This document shows positions 31,504 through 38,395 of a stretch of 38,395 nucleotides of DNA, one piece after another (position 1 is the stretch's first letter; each line of letters begins with the position of its first letter). This DNA is from CAYRPN01 sp964426135. Lineage in GTDB: Bacteria > Planctomycetota > Phycisphaerae > Phycisphaerales > Phycisphaeraceae. A program made the translations under genes and the position numbers. The notes under the pieces are model-generated. The model saw only the letters and a program-made list of their open reading frames with translations, searched no databases and was not told where the DNA came from. The stretch spans positions 1-38,395 of the forward strand of contig CAYRPN010000051.1 in NCBI GenBank assembly GCA_964426135.1. The letters are read 5' to 3'.

Positions 31504-33084
31504 CTACGCCCACACCTGCAGCGCTACCGCCGCCAGCAGCAGGACGATGCCGGCGATCTGGATGCGGAAAACCTGCCGATCGATCGCCAGGTCATTGATG
31601 GATTGGCCCGGCAGTGTTCGCAGGTATTCCTGTCGCCACGCGATCGATCCATGCCGCCAGCTCTTACGCTGCGTAGGAATGGCGTTGAGGTCGGCGACGA
31701 TCTGCAGGGCGCGCACCATCGCGTCGGCGGCGGCCGAGGGAATGCTCGTGGAGGAGACATCGGGGGCGTCGGGGGCGACGGCGGCGGAGGCGGCACCACG
31801 TTCACCAGGGAACATCGGCGTCGCGGCAGTCGCAGGGTCGCTGCTGACGAGCATGCCGAAGTTCAGTTCGCTCCGCTGCTGCTGCTGCTCCAGGTGCCAT
31901 CGCCTTGCCAGGTGCTGCACCGCGAAGCTGTCGGCCTGCCGTTCGAACCGCCTGGAAATCCAACCGAACACATAGAACCACCCCACCAGCGAAAGCATCA
32001 TCGCCACGAGTGCCGCCGCATCGGGATGCTCGATCATCGCGACCACCGCCCGCGGCCATTGATCCAGACTGTTGGACCGCAGCGCCAGCGAAAACAAACC
32101 TGCCATCGCATGGCCCGCTGTCCATTGCAGCAGTTGCATCGCGGCGCCCGCCACGACCAGCATCCAGAACATGTGGTGCTTGCGCACGTGCGCCAGTTCA
32201 TGCGCCATCACCGCTTCGACCTGTTTCGCGGGCATCGTTTCGAGCAACGCATCGGTGAGCAGGATGTATCGCAGCGGGCGGAACAGGCCCATGACCGCGC
32301 CGTTGATCATGCCGCCGAACGTGCGCCACAGAAGCAGATCGCGCACGCCCACGCGGTGCTGTCTGCACATATCGGTGAGCATGGTGCGCATTTCGCCGGC
32401 GGGCAGCGGCACCGTGTCCCAGATGAATCGCATCAGCAGCGGCGTGAAGAGAAAAACGCCCGCGGTTCCCGCCAGCAGCAGGCCCGCGCGGCCGGCTTCG
32501 CTGACGCGCGTGACCAGCGCGGTCTCCACGAACTCCGTCCAGCCCACGATCATCAGAAGCGGCACGCCCATCAGCGCCCACTGGTGGCGAAGCTGCGAAA
32601 GCACGAACTGCCCGCGGGTCAGGATATGCACCGGCTTGCTCCGATCGAGCCGGCCCATCAGCGACGACTCGCGAAGCTGTCGGTCCAGCCCGTAGAACGA
32701 GAGCCACATCCACATCATCAGCAGCAGCGTGGGCAGCATGACGATCAGTTCGTCCACGAGCACCGTGTCGAACAAAATCTCACGCACCCAGAGGAGAGCG
32801 CTCAAGGCGAAGAGATCAGCGAGATAGAGCGCGACCATGCCGCCGCGGAAGACCGACGCCAGACGATCGAAGGTGCGCAGGATACGTTGCCCGTCGCCGC
32901 GACCGATACGCCGGCGATAGTGCCCGCAGACCAGGTGATACAGGAACCCCAGCGCGAGTTTGGGAACGAGGATCAGCGCCAGACGCGCTGCTCCTGACAA
33001 CTCGATAGCGACGGCGGGATTCTCGCCGGCGACGGCATCGTGGACGAACAAGCCGACGAAAAGAATGAGAATCAGTGGGCTCAT
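31504..33084 (-). CDS. Membrane-bound M48-family metallopeptidase
   Basis: 526 aa. A zinc protease of the HtpX/Ste24 type. The zinc site is HELAH (about 294-298) in VMAHELAHVRKHHM. The third ligand is probably the Glu in RRFERQADSFA (about 379). Several hydrophobic segments precede and follow it (LILILFVGLFVHDAVA, MVALYLADLFALSALLW, LVDELIVMLPTLLLMMWMW), so it is an integral membrane protein. It starts 30 bp after the stop of the upstream HEAT-like gene and may share its transcript. Likely role is membrane-protein quality control, by family analogy. Confidence 0.9.
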   Translation of the reverse strand: MSPLILILFVGLFVHDAVAGENPAVAIELSGAARLALILVPKLALGFLYHLVCGHYRRRIGRGDGQRILRTFDRLASVFRGGMVALYLADLFALSALLWVREILFDTVLVDELIVMLPTLLLMMWMWLSFYGLDRQLRESSLMGRLDRSKPVHILTRGQFVLSQLRHQWALMGVPLLMIVGWTEFVETALVTRVSEAGRAGLLLAGTAGVFLFTPLLMRFIWDTVPLPAGEMRTMLTDMCRQHRVGVRDLLLWRTFGGMINGAVMGLFRPLRYILLTDALLETMPAKQVEAVMAHELAHVRKHHMFWMLVVAGAAMQLLQWTAGHAMAGLFSLALRSNSLDQWPRAVVAMIEHPDAAALVAMMLSLVGWFYVFGWISRRFERQADSFAVQHLARRWHLEQQQQRSELNFGMLVSSDPATAATPMFPGERGAASAAVAPDAPDVSSTSIPSAAADAMVRALQIVADLNAIPTQRKSWRHGSIAWRQEYLRTLPGQSINDLAIDRQVFRIQIAGIVLLLAAVALQVWA

Positions 33085-33114
33085 GAGGCGACCCGTCGGC
33101 GCTGCGGGGACGGG

Positions 33115-34029
33115 TCACTTGATGTTATGCATCTGCTCTTTGGTGAATGCGGCAGCGGCGCGGGCGGCCTCGGCGACCATCGGCTGCGGATCGGTCTGCA
33201 GTTTGTTCAAGGCACGCTCAAGGGCGTTCGCATTGCCGCGCGTGCGCGGGTTGTACTTCACCCAGCCCATCGCCAGAATCGCTTCCACGCGGAAGGAAAC
33301 ATCCTGATCCTCGTAGGCGATGTTCAGGAGATCGCCGACGTTGGGCGACAAGCCGTAGACGACGTCGAGCTTGTACTTCAGAAAGTTGTTTTCGTAATTG
33401 AGGATCGCCTCGCTCCACTTGCCGACCGAATCGGACAAGTTGCCTTCATCCTCCCAGTTGAACATCTCGTTGCCGGCGCACTTCATCGTTTCCAGGCCCT
33501 GCTGACGGACGGGGAATCGCGTGGCCTTGTCGAACATGTTCTGGCCGATGGCCCAGACGGCCTTGGCGGCTTTGACGGCTCGCTCCTTGGCGGCCGCGTC
33601 GTTGCGCGCGTGCAGCTCGCCCGCTCGCTTCGACGCCGCCAACCCCACCATCTGCACCGCCGTGCCGAAACTGGGCGTGCCGTGCGGCACCGTGGGCGTC
33701 GTCTTATCCAGGAACGCCCCGCTCACCGTGCCCGCCTGGTGGAACTTGATCATCACATCGATCGCCTGTTCGCTCAGCTCGGCCGGGATGCGCTCGCCGT
33801 CGAGAATCGACGCGTTCTCCTCATAGAACTTCACGATGTCCTGGAAGGCGCCGCCGGCGTCGCCGCTGGCGAACTCAACGACCGCGGGCTGGGCGGAGAA
33901 GTTGCGCGGCTGCAGCATGGGCTTGCTGGTCGCGTTGGTGTTGCGCTCGGGACTGCCGCGCATGGCAATCACCGTGACCACGGCAATGAGAACGATCAGG
34001 ACGCCGGACGCGATCAAACCCCATTTCAT
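33115..34029 (-). CDS. Membrane-anchored HEAT-like protein of unknown function
   Basis: 304 aa from the ATG; a GTG three codons upstream is also possible. One N-terminal membrane segment (LIASGVLIVLIAVVTVIAM) places the rest outside the cytoplasm. The remainder is helical; the end (SFRVEAILAMGWVKYNP, then LQTDPQPMVAEAARAAAAF) has the spacing of HEAT-like repeats. I recognise no catalytic motif. It lies directly before the M48 peptidase gene, which suggests a joint function. Confidence 0.75.
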   Translation of the reverse strand: MKWGLIASGVLIVLIAVVTVIAMRGSPERNTNATSKPMLQPRNFSAQPAVVEFASGDAGGAFQDIVKFYEENASILDGERIPAELSEQAIDVMIKFHQAGTVSGAFLDKTTPTVPHGTPSFGTAVQMVGLAASKRAGELHARNDAAAKERAVKAAKAVWAIGQNMFDKATRFPVRQQGLETMKCAGNEMFNWEDEGNLSDSVGKWSEAILNYENNFLKYKLDVVYGLSPNVGDLLNIAYEDQDVSFRVEAILAMGWVKYNPRTRGNANALERALNKLQTDPQPMVAEAARAAAAFTKEQMHNIK

Positions 34030-34133
34030 GCGACGCACTCCGTATCAGAAGGAACCTGACGACGAAGCGGACATGATACCAATCCGCGGGAAGGGGCCGG
34101 ATATGTGGAGCAACCGGGCGAACAACACGGGTT

Positions 34134-34318
34134 TGCCAAGATTTCGGGGGAGTGATGGTCCGGCCCCCTCTCCTTCCGGGAGAGGGCTGGGGTGAGGGCC
34201 GATCTACCAATGAACGTCCAAATGCATGGCGTGCGCCCAACGCCCTCACCCGGCCTCGCGGACTCGGCCACCCTCTCCCGGAGGGAGAGGGGCAACGCGG
34301 CCCCGAAAATCTTGGCAC
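34134..34318. repeat. Compound inverted-repeat element
   Basis: The outermost arms (TGCCAAGATTTCGGGG from 34134 and its complement ending near 34318) enclose two inverted copies of the CCCTCTCCC-hairpin element (34161-34200 and 34242-34292). The second copy has an extra ~19 bp (GGCCTCGCGGACTCGGCC) that belongs to the family at 31210-31282. Confidence 0.87.
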
Positions 34319-34330
34319 ACCCAACATCAC

Positions 34331-35635
34331 TTATTCCAGTTCCACCCAGATGAGCTGATAGGACGCGATGGAACTGCTCGAACCGCCGCCGCTGCCGCCG
34401 CCGGTGAGTGAGAGATCCTGCGTGAAGCGGCCGTTGTTCTCGACTTCCAGCTTGTCCCCCTGGAATCGGCCGAAGAATCGACCGGTGTTCTTGATCTTCA
34501 GCTTGTTGGTCGGGCCGAGAATGTCCGCCGCGACCTGTGATGTGTTGTCGATCGAGATGTCCTTGTTGCTCAGCGTGTAGAGAATCGTCCGCGACGGCGT
34601 TGCCGGGCTGGTGGCGTTGAGGCGGGAGTCGTTCTTGAACTCGAACTCATTGGCGTACACGGTCAGCGTCGCGCCGGCGTTGAGCTTCATCTGCGCGGAG
34701 TTGTCGATCGAGAACTTGCCGTCGCAATAGATCGTGACCGCCCCGCTGATGTTGACGATGAAGCTGTTCTTCAAGGTGTAGCTGCTGTGCCGATAGGTGC
34801 CGGCAGTCAGCGTGGAGGAACCGGAGTTCGCGGAAGTGAACGAGCCGAGGCTCGATGGCGGACTGAACGCGGGCACGCTGGGAACGGTCTGCGCTTCGGT
34901 GAGGACGCTCCTGGTGCCGCTGATCGTGGCGTTGTTGGAGATCTTGATCACCGTGCTGGTGGAGCCGCCCACGCCGACCGCCACATCACCGATCATCTTC
35001 GCGTCGTTCTCCAGCTTGACCTTCTGGCTGCTCGTGGAGTTGGTGGCGATGCTGGCGGCCGTGCTGCTGTTGGTGGAGGGACTGTAGGTGCCGGTCGTTG
35101 CGTTGAACGCATCGATGCGGGCGTTGTTCTTCATCGTGATTTCCGTCTTCGCCACGGCCCCGAACGGCGACACCGCCTCTTGCTCCCCTGGCACCGGCGT
35201 CAGCACCGCGCGGATGCGATGGGTCCGGCCATCCACGGTGCCGACGATCGTGATCGTCAGCGGGTCGGTGTTGTCGTCCGTCAGGTCGCCATCGCCGTCG
35301 ATGTCGCCGTCACCGTCGCTGTCCTCGCCGTCGTTGGTCGTGACCGTGACAGTGCCGCCGGCCAGCGCCTGGTTCGTCATCCAGGTGCCTTCGGTGAAGG
35401 TGGATCGCCAGTCTTCATTGGCGCGCATGAACTGAACGACGACGTCCATCGCCGACTCGGCGACTTCGCGGGCACGGGTGTGCTCCTGCGCGTTCTCCGA
35501 GATGGCGCGGGTGGTGCTTTGAGCGCTCAGGAACGCGGATGAAAGCACCGTCGCCAGCGCCACCGCGATCAGCACGAGCAGCATGGCGACGCCGCGTTCG
35601 TGCACGTGGGCATGGATGGTTCGTGAACGGGTCAT
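34331..35635 (-). CDS. PilX/GspK-like minor pilin with Asp/Gly calcium-type insert
   Basis: 434 aa. The prepilin motif is HERG^VAMLLVLIAVALATVLSSAF, without Glu5. A helix follows (TRAISENAQEHTRAREVAES). A loop at about 100-117 reads SDGDGDIDGDGDLTDD, resembling EF-hand/dockerin calcium loops. The rest is rich in short repeats with Asn-Asn turns (KNNARID, ENDAKMIG, SNNATISG, KNSFIVN, NDSRLNA), as in a beta-helical or solenoid fold. It ends with a Gly/Ser stretch. It is the last of three adjacent minus-strand prepilin genes. Confidence 0.8.
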   Translation of the reverse strand: MTRSRTIHAHVHERGVAMLLVLIAVALATVLSSAFLSAQSTTRAISENAQEHTRAREVAESAMDVVVQFMRANEDWRSTFTEGTWMTNQALAGGTVTVTTNDGEDSDGDGDIDGDGDLTDDNTDPLTITIVGTVDGRTHRIRAVLTPVPGEQEAVSPFGAVAKTEITMKNNARIDAFNATTGTYSPSTNSSTAASIATNSTSSQKVKLENDAKMIGDVAVGVGGSTSTVIKISNNATISGTRSVLTEAQTVPSVPAFSPPSSLGSFTSANSGSSTLTAGTYRHSSYTLKNSFIVNISGAVTIYCDGKFSIDNSAQMKLNAGATLTVYANEFEFKNDSRLNATSPATPSRTILYTLSNKDISIDNTSQVAADILGPTNKLKIKNTGRFFGRFQGDKLEVENNGRFTQDLSLTGGGSGGGSSSSIASYQLIWVELE

Positions 35636-35688
35636 GAGATTCTCTTTCTGCTTCGGACGCTGGATCGGCGACCAACGAAGCGGCGTTC

Positions 35689-36714
35689 TCAGTTGTCGTC
35701 GTCATCGCCCCCGCCGCCGCCTTTGCCGTCGTCGTCGTCATCGTGGCCTTTGCCGTCGTCGTCGTCGTCGTGGCCTTTGCCGTCGTCGTCGTCGTCGTGG
35801 CCNNNNNNNNNNNNNNNNNNNNNNNNNNNNNNNNNNNNNNNNNNNNNNNNNNNNNNNNNNNNNNNNNNNNNNNNNNNNNNNNNNNNNNNNNNNNNNNNNN
35901 NNTCGTCGTCGTCGTGGCCTTTGCCGTCGTCGTCGTCATCGTGGCCTTTGCCCTTGCCGTCGTCGTCGTCGTCGTGGCCTTTGCCTTTGCCTTTGCCTTT
36001 GCCTTTGCCGTCGTCGTCATCGTCATCCGACTTGCTCGATCCGCCGCTGCCGCCGCTGGAACCGCTGGATCCACTGCTTCCGCTGGAGGAAAGCGCCGTC
36101 GCGCTGGTGCTGGTGGAGCGAAGGCGGGCAGCCGACACGATGGTTTCCGACAGGTTGCCGTTGGTGATCTGCACGCGATAGCTCACCAGCGTGGCGTCCT
36201 GCACGTCGCCCGCATTGACGGTGACGGTGAACGCATCCGCCCCGGCGCCCCAGACTTCCTTCACAAACGTGCTGGTGTCGCGGAGCGATTCCGTCGCGCT
36301 GTCGAAATCGGTCGTCTCCAGCGAGAATGCCGTATCGCTTCCCGATCCGAGGCTGGCCGGCGCGGTGTAGGAGCGAATCTCCTTGCTCGCCGAGTCGCGC
36401 TCGATCCGGCGCAGTTCGCTGAGGTTCGGCTCGCCGCTGCCGTCGGCATCGCCCATCCAGAGGACAAGCGTGTCCGCGGCGGCGGCAAGCACCTGGGCCG
36501 ATGAACGGATCGCCGCATCGATGCGGTAGCTGAGCGTGGTGCGCTTCACCGCCAGGCTGCGGATGTCGGTGTTGGTGGACGATCCGTGCGTCACCGCCGA
36601 GAGCATCATGGCAACCGCCGCGGCGACGAAGCCGGTGCCGCCCAGCGCCAGCAGCAGTTCCAGCAGCGTCAGGCCGGCGCGGCGGCGATTCGATTGCATC
36701 GTGTGACTGTTCAT
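35689..36714 (-). CDS. PilW-like minor pilin with repetitive Asp/His/Lys/Gly tail, interrupted by an assembly gap
   Basis: 341 codons counting the gap. The prepilin motif is RRRAG^LTLLELLLALGGTG. The mature domain resembles PilW. After a Ser/Gly linker the tail repeats DDDDDGKGH or DDDDDGKGKGKGH units, which could bind metal ions. 100 Ns lie within that tail, so its real length is unknown. Both sides of the gap read the same repeat in the same frame. The ATG overlaps the previous stop (ATGA). Confidence 0.78.
   Translation of the reverse strand: MNSHTMQSNRRRAGLTLLELLLALGGTGFVAAAVAMMLSAVTHGSSTNTDIRSLAVKRTTLSYRIDAAIRSSAQVLAAAADTLVLWMGDADGSGEPNLSELRRIERDSASKEIRSYTAPASLGSGSDTAFSLETTDFDSATESLRDTSTFVKEVWGAGADAFTVTVNAGDVQDATLVSYRVQITNGNLSETIVSAARLRSTSTSATALSSSGSSGSSGSSGGSGGSSKSDDDDDDGKGKGKGKGKGHDDDDDGKGKGHDDDDDGKGHDDDXXXXXXXXXXXXXXXXXXXXXXXXXXXXXXXXXXGHDDDDDGKGHDDDDDGKGHDDDDDGKGGGGGDDDDN
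35700..36022. repeat. Low-complexity DDDDDGKG-coding tandem repeat
   Basis: Tandem GTCGTCGTCGTC / TGGCCTTTGCC units on the plus strand, varying in the number of GKG codons. The repetition probably caused the assembly to break at the N run. Confidence 0.9.
35803..35902. other. Assembly gap (100 Ns)
   Basis: Exactly 100 unknown bases, the usual placeholder for a gap of unknown size. It lies within the tandem repeat of the PilW-like gene, so repeat number and reading frame across it are not established. Confidence 0.98.
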
Positions 36715-37205
36715 TCAAATGGCTCCGGGATGAATCGCTGCAAGGTCCAGGTCTTGCCCGTGCCATCGCCGATGGTGATGGTCACATTCAAGCCGTTCGT
36801 GCTTCCAACCGTGGGCAGCGACAGCGTGGCATAGCTCGCCGTGACGCTGCGGGTGAACTTGCTGAACTCGCTGGGATAGCTCGTTCCGGACTGGTCCTTC
36901 ACCTGGCCCGCCGTCTCGGCGAAGCCGTGAAAATCGTCGCAATTGTCGAACTGGCTTCGCGTGCTTTCGCCCGACTCGGGCCCCGCGACCGATGCGCCGT
37001 CCGGATCGTTGTAAGGCAGATCCTGAATCTCCTCCATCAGCGCCTCGGCCAGCGACATCGCACGCATCTCGTGCATCGCGTAATGCGTCTGCTCCTGGCC
37101 CGCGGTCACCGCATGCGTGATCGCCAGCACCGAAAGCGCCAGGATCGTCGAGGCCATCAGCACCTCCATCAAAGTGAATGCCCTGGATGTTCGACGAGAT
37201 CGCAT
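36711..37205 (-). CDS. PilV-like minor pilin
   Basis: 164 aa. The ATG is chosen for the GAAGGA about 7 nt upstream and a short basic leader: MRSRRTSRA^FTLMEVLMASTILALSVLA. The frame continues 17 codons upstream without need. The mature domain is small (SLAEALMEEIQDLPYNDPDG, then beta-rich GLNVTITIGDGTGKTW). It lies first in the minus-strand prepilin set and overlaps the PilW-like start by 4 bp. It diverges from the plus-strand prepilin; the 243-bp gap between them should hold both promoters, which I could not pin down. Confidence 0.85.
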   Translation of the reverse strand: MRSRRTSRAFTLMEVLMASTILALSVLAITHAVTAGQEQTHYAMHEMRAMSLAEALMEEIQDLPYNDPDGASVAGPESGESTRSQFDNCDDFHGFAETAGQVKDQSGTSYPSEFSKFTRSVTASYATLSLPTVGSTNGLNVTITIGDGTGKTWTLQRFIPEPFE

Positions 37206-37448
37206 GGATGGTTCCTTCGCGGCTCGGCCGAGCCTGCCGCAACCCTGCTGACTCAATCAACGAATACGTCGGCAAGCCAGACAACCCTGCCAAGCGAAAG
37301 AACATCGTCCGACCGAGTGATCCGCCCGCAGCGTCTACCGATCCGTTACAGACAGGACGCGCGGCACACACGGTCGCCCCATGCGATTCCACACCGATCG
37401 CGACGCAAACCGGCAACGACGCACCGAGGAAAGGTCGATAAGTCTCTC

Positions 37449-37982
37449 GTGCCAACACATTGCCCGCGGACATCTCGCCACGCCGTCGCTCGCCGGGCTT
37501 TCAGCTTCGTCGAGATGATGATGGTCGTGCTGATCCTGGCGATCGTCGCCGCGATGGCGGTGCCGCGCATCGGCGACACCGCGACGGCGAAGGTGCGCTC
37601 CGCCGCACAGGTGCTCGCCGCCGACCTCGCCTTTGCCCAGGTCGAATCCATCGCTCACAGCGACGACCTGCGCCTCGTCGTGCTCGATCCCACCAACCAT
37701 CGCTATCACATCGCCAAGGCATCGGCGACCGCCACGCCCGTCACCAACCCGATCTCCAAGCAGCCCTATCGCGTCACCTTCGGCCAGAGCGACGCCGCTT
37801 CGCTGGCAGGCGTCACCATCTCCAGTTCCAGCGTCGGCGGCGACAACCAGCTCAAGTTCGGAGCCTTCGGCCAGATCGATCAGGCCGCCAACGCCACCAT
37901 CACCCTCTCCTGCGACGGCTTTTCCTGCACCCTCACCATTCACGCCACGACCGGCGCCGTCACCATCGGCGACATTCAGTGA
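37449..37982 (+). CDS. FimT/GspH-like prepilin
   Basis: 177 aa from a GTG, chosen as the nearest plausible start in frame; no ATG lies close and no convincing Shine-Dalgarno sequence is at normal distance. Prepilin motif: ARRA^FSFVEMMMVVLILAIVAAMAVPRIGD. The mature part (QVLAADLAFAQVESIAHSDDLRLV, then beta strands) fits the GspH/FimT family, which includes DNA-binding competence pilins. A DNA-binding role cannot be inferred here. Confidence 0.85.
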   Translation: MPTHCPRTSRHAVARRAFSFVEMMMVVLILAIVAAMAVPRIGDTATAKVRSAAQVLAADLAFAQVESIAHSDDLRLVVLDPTNHRYHIAKASATATPVTNPISKQPYRVTFGQSDAASLAGVTISSSSVGGDNQLKFGAFGQIDQAANATITLSCDGFSCTLTIHATTGAVTIGDIQ

Positions 37983-38047
37983 CCGATGGAAGAGCGATCA
38001 GTTGTCGGCCTCAATCGCTCGCACGCATGCCGAAGGCTGATGGCTAA

Positions 38048-38147
38048 GGAGCCGTGCAGGATCAACATCGCATGTGGGACGACTTTCCAAGTCGTCCGGC
38101 TGGGAGCGAAGCGATTCGAATCTGCGGAGCTAATCATGCACGGCTCC
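38048..38147. repeat. Nested inverted repeat
   Basis: Outer arms GGAGCCGTGCA (38048-38058) and complement (38137-38147); inside is a tight hairpin GGACGACTT-TCC-AAGTCGTCC (38077-38097). Confidence 0.85.
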
Positions 38148-38186
38148 CAACGGCTGAAGAACTGCTCAACAATACGTTGATCCATT

Positions 38187-38261
38187 GAGTCTCGCGCAAA
38201 GGCGCAAAGCTCGCAAAGCCTGGCCATTTCTTCGCGAGCTTGGCGCCCTGGCGCGAGACTC
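38187..38261. repeat. GAGTCTCGCGC inverted repeat
   Basis: Arms 38187-38214 and 38234-38261, 28 nt each with about three mismatches, around a 19-nt loop. Confidence 0.87.
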
Positions 38262-38395
38262 GCATTGTTCTGCAAGTTGGCCAACTCATTGTTGAGCAGC
38301 GGCCAACGACTAACGAGCTGTGCAAAATGAACTTCAAAGATCGGTCCTTCCGACTTCTCTGTGGGCAATTTTAGTGTAAATGGGTGCGCAAGGAG

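Larger units (their letters stand above)
37983..38395. other. Repeat-filled end region
   Basis: About 410 bp with no credible gene. It holds the two inverted repeats listed separately. A minus-strand open frame of 130 codons runs through them but looks like translated repeat DNA. Confidence 0.7.

Noticed and set aside
35415..36504. Multiple open frames through the Asp/Gly/Lys/His repeat on both strands
   Set aside because: Low-complexity DNA is open in all six frames; only the frame with a prepilin motif and ATGA overlap is credible.
37976..38368. 130-codon minus-strand gene
   Set aside because: It runs across two inverted repeats, overlaps the end of the FimT-like gene and has no recognisable domain or ribosome-binding site.
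1..38395. tRNA, rRNA, insertion sequence or transposase genes
   Set aside because: None seen by eye on either strand; the mobile-looking repeats carry no transposase.

Overview
This is GC-rich bacterial DNA, most likely a chromosome segment from the phylum Planctomycetota (perhaps a Phycisphaerae-like lineage). The placement is inferred from three things: the architecture of the secretion operon, small proteins with a Q/E-PFxPF motif of a kind common in that phylum, and very dense intergenic palindromic repeats. No rRNA or marker gene is present to prove it. A run of exactly 100 Ns (35803-35902) shows this is a scaffold from an assembly, broken inside a low-complexity repeat.

Region 1 (about 157-25129, all minus strand) is a complete type II secretion-type operon, transcribed E-F-G-H-I-J-K-L-M/C-D. 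It encodes the assembly ATPase (GspE), the membrane platform (GspF), the major pseudopilin with a GspG-type Asp-rich end, four minor pseudopilins (H, I, J, K), and a GspL built as a PilM-PilN fusion. It also encodes a protein that appears to fuse a GspM/PilO-like part with a GspC/PilP-like homology region, and the outer-membrane secretin. The secretin is the outstanding feature. It is 4265 residues long, with one N0 domain followed by about 39 (hand count) N1-type modules before a normal secretin barrel domain; ordinary GspD has three such modules. If the modules stack as rings in the usual way, the channel would be several times longer than a usual periplasm is wide.

Region 2 (25130-34330) is housekeeping or accessory: a lipoprotein, a eukaryotic-type UDP-sugar pyrophosphorylase, a chlorite-dismutase/HemQ-family protein, two paralogous ~80-residue proteins, an enolase-superfamily dehydratase, a membrane M48 peptidase and a membrane-anchored HEAT-like protein.

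Region 3 (34331-37982) is a second prepilin set: PilX-, PilW- and PilV-like genes on the minus strand, and a divergent FimT/GspH-like gene on the plus strand. It could supply accessory pilins to the same or another type IV filament machine. No prepilin peptidase, pilotin or second ATPase lies in the window.

Almost every gap between genes, and several gene starts, holds repeat DNA: inverted repeats of many sequence families, tandem expansions of those elements (15, 21, 30, 33, 45 bp units), and arrays with an exact 7-bp period but unrelated sequences. Several elements are read in frame as protein: inside the giant secretin, and as long N-terminal leaders of pseudopilins H, I, J and K. Leaders J and I, and K, begin at start codons that overlap the preceding stop codon.
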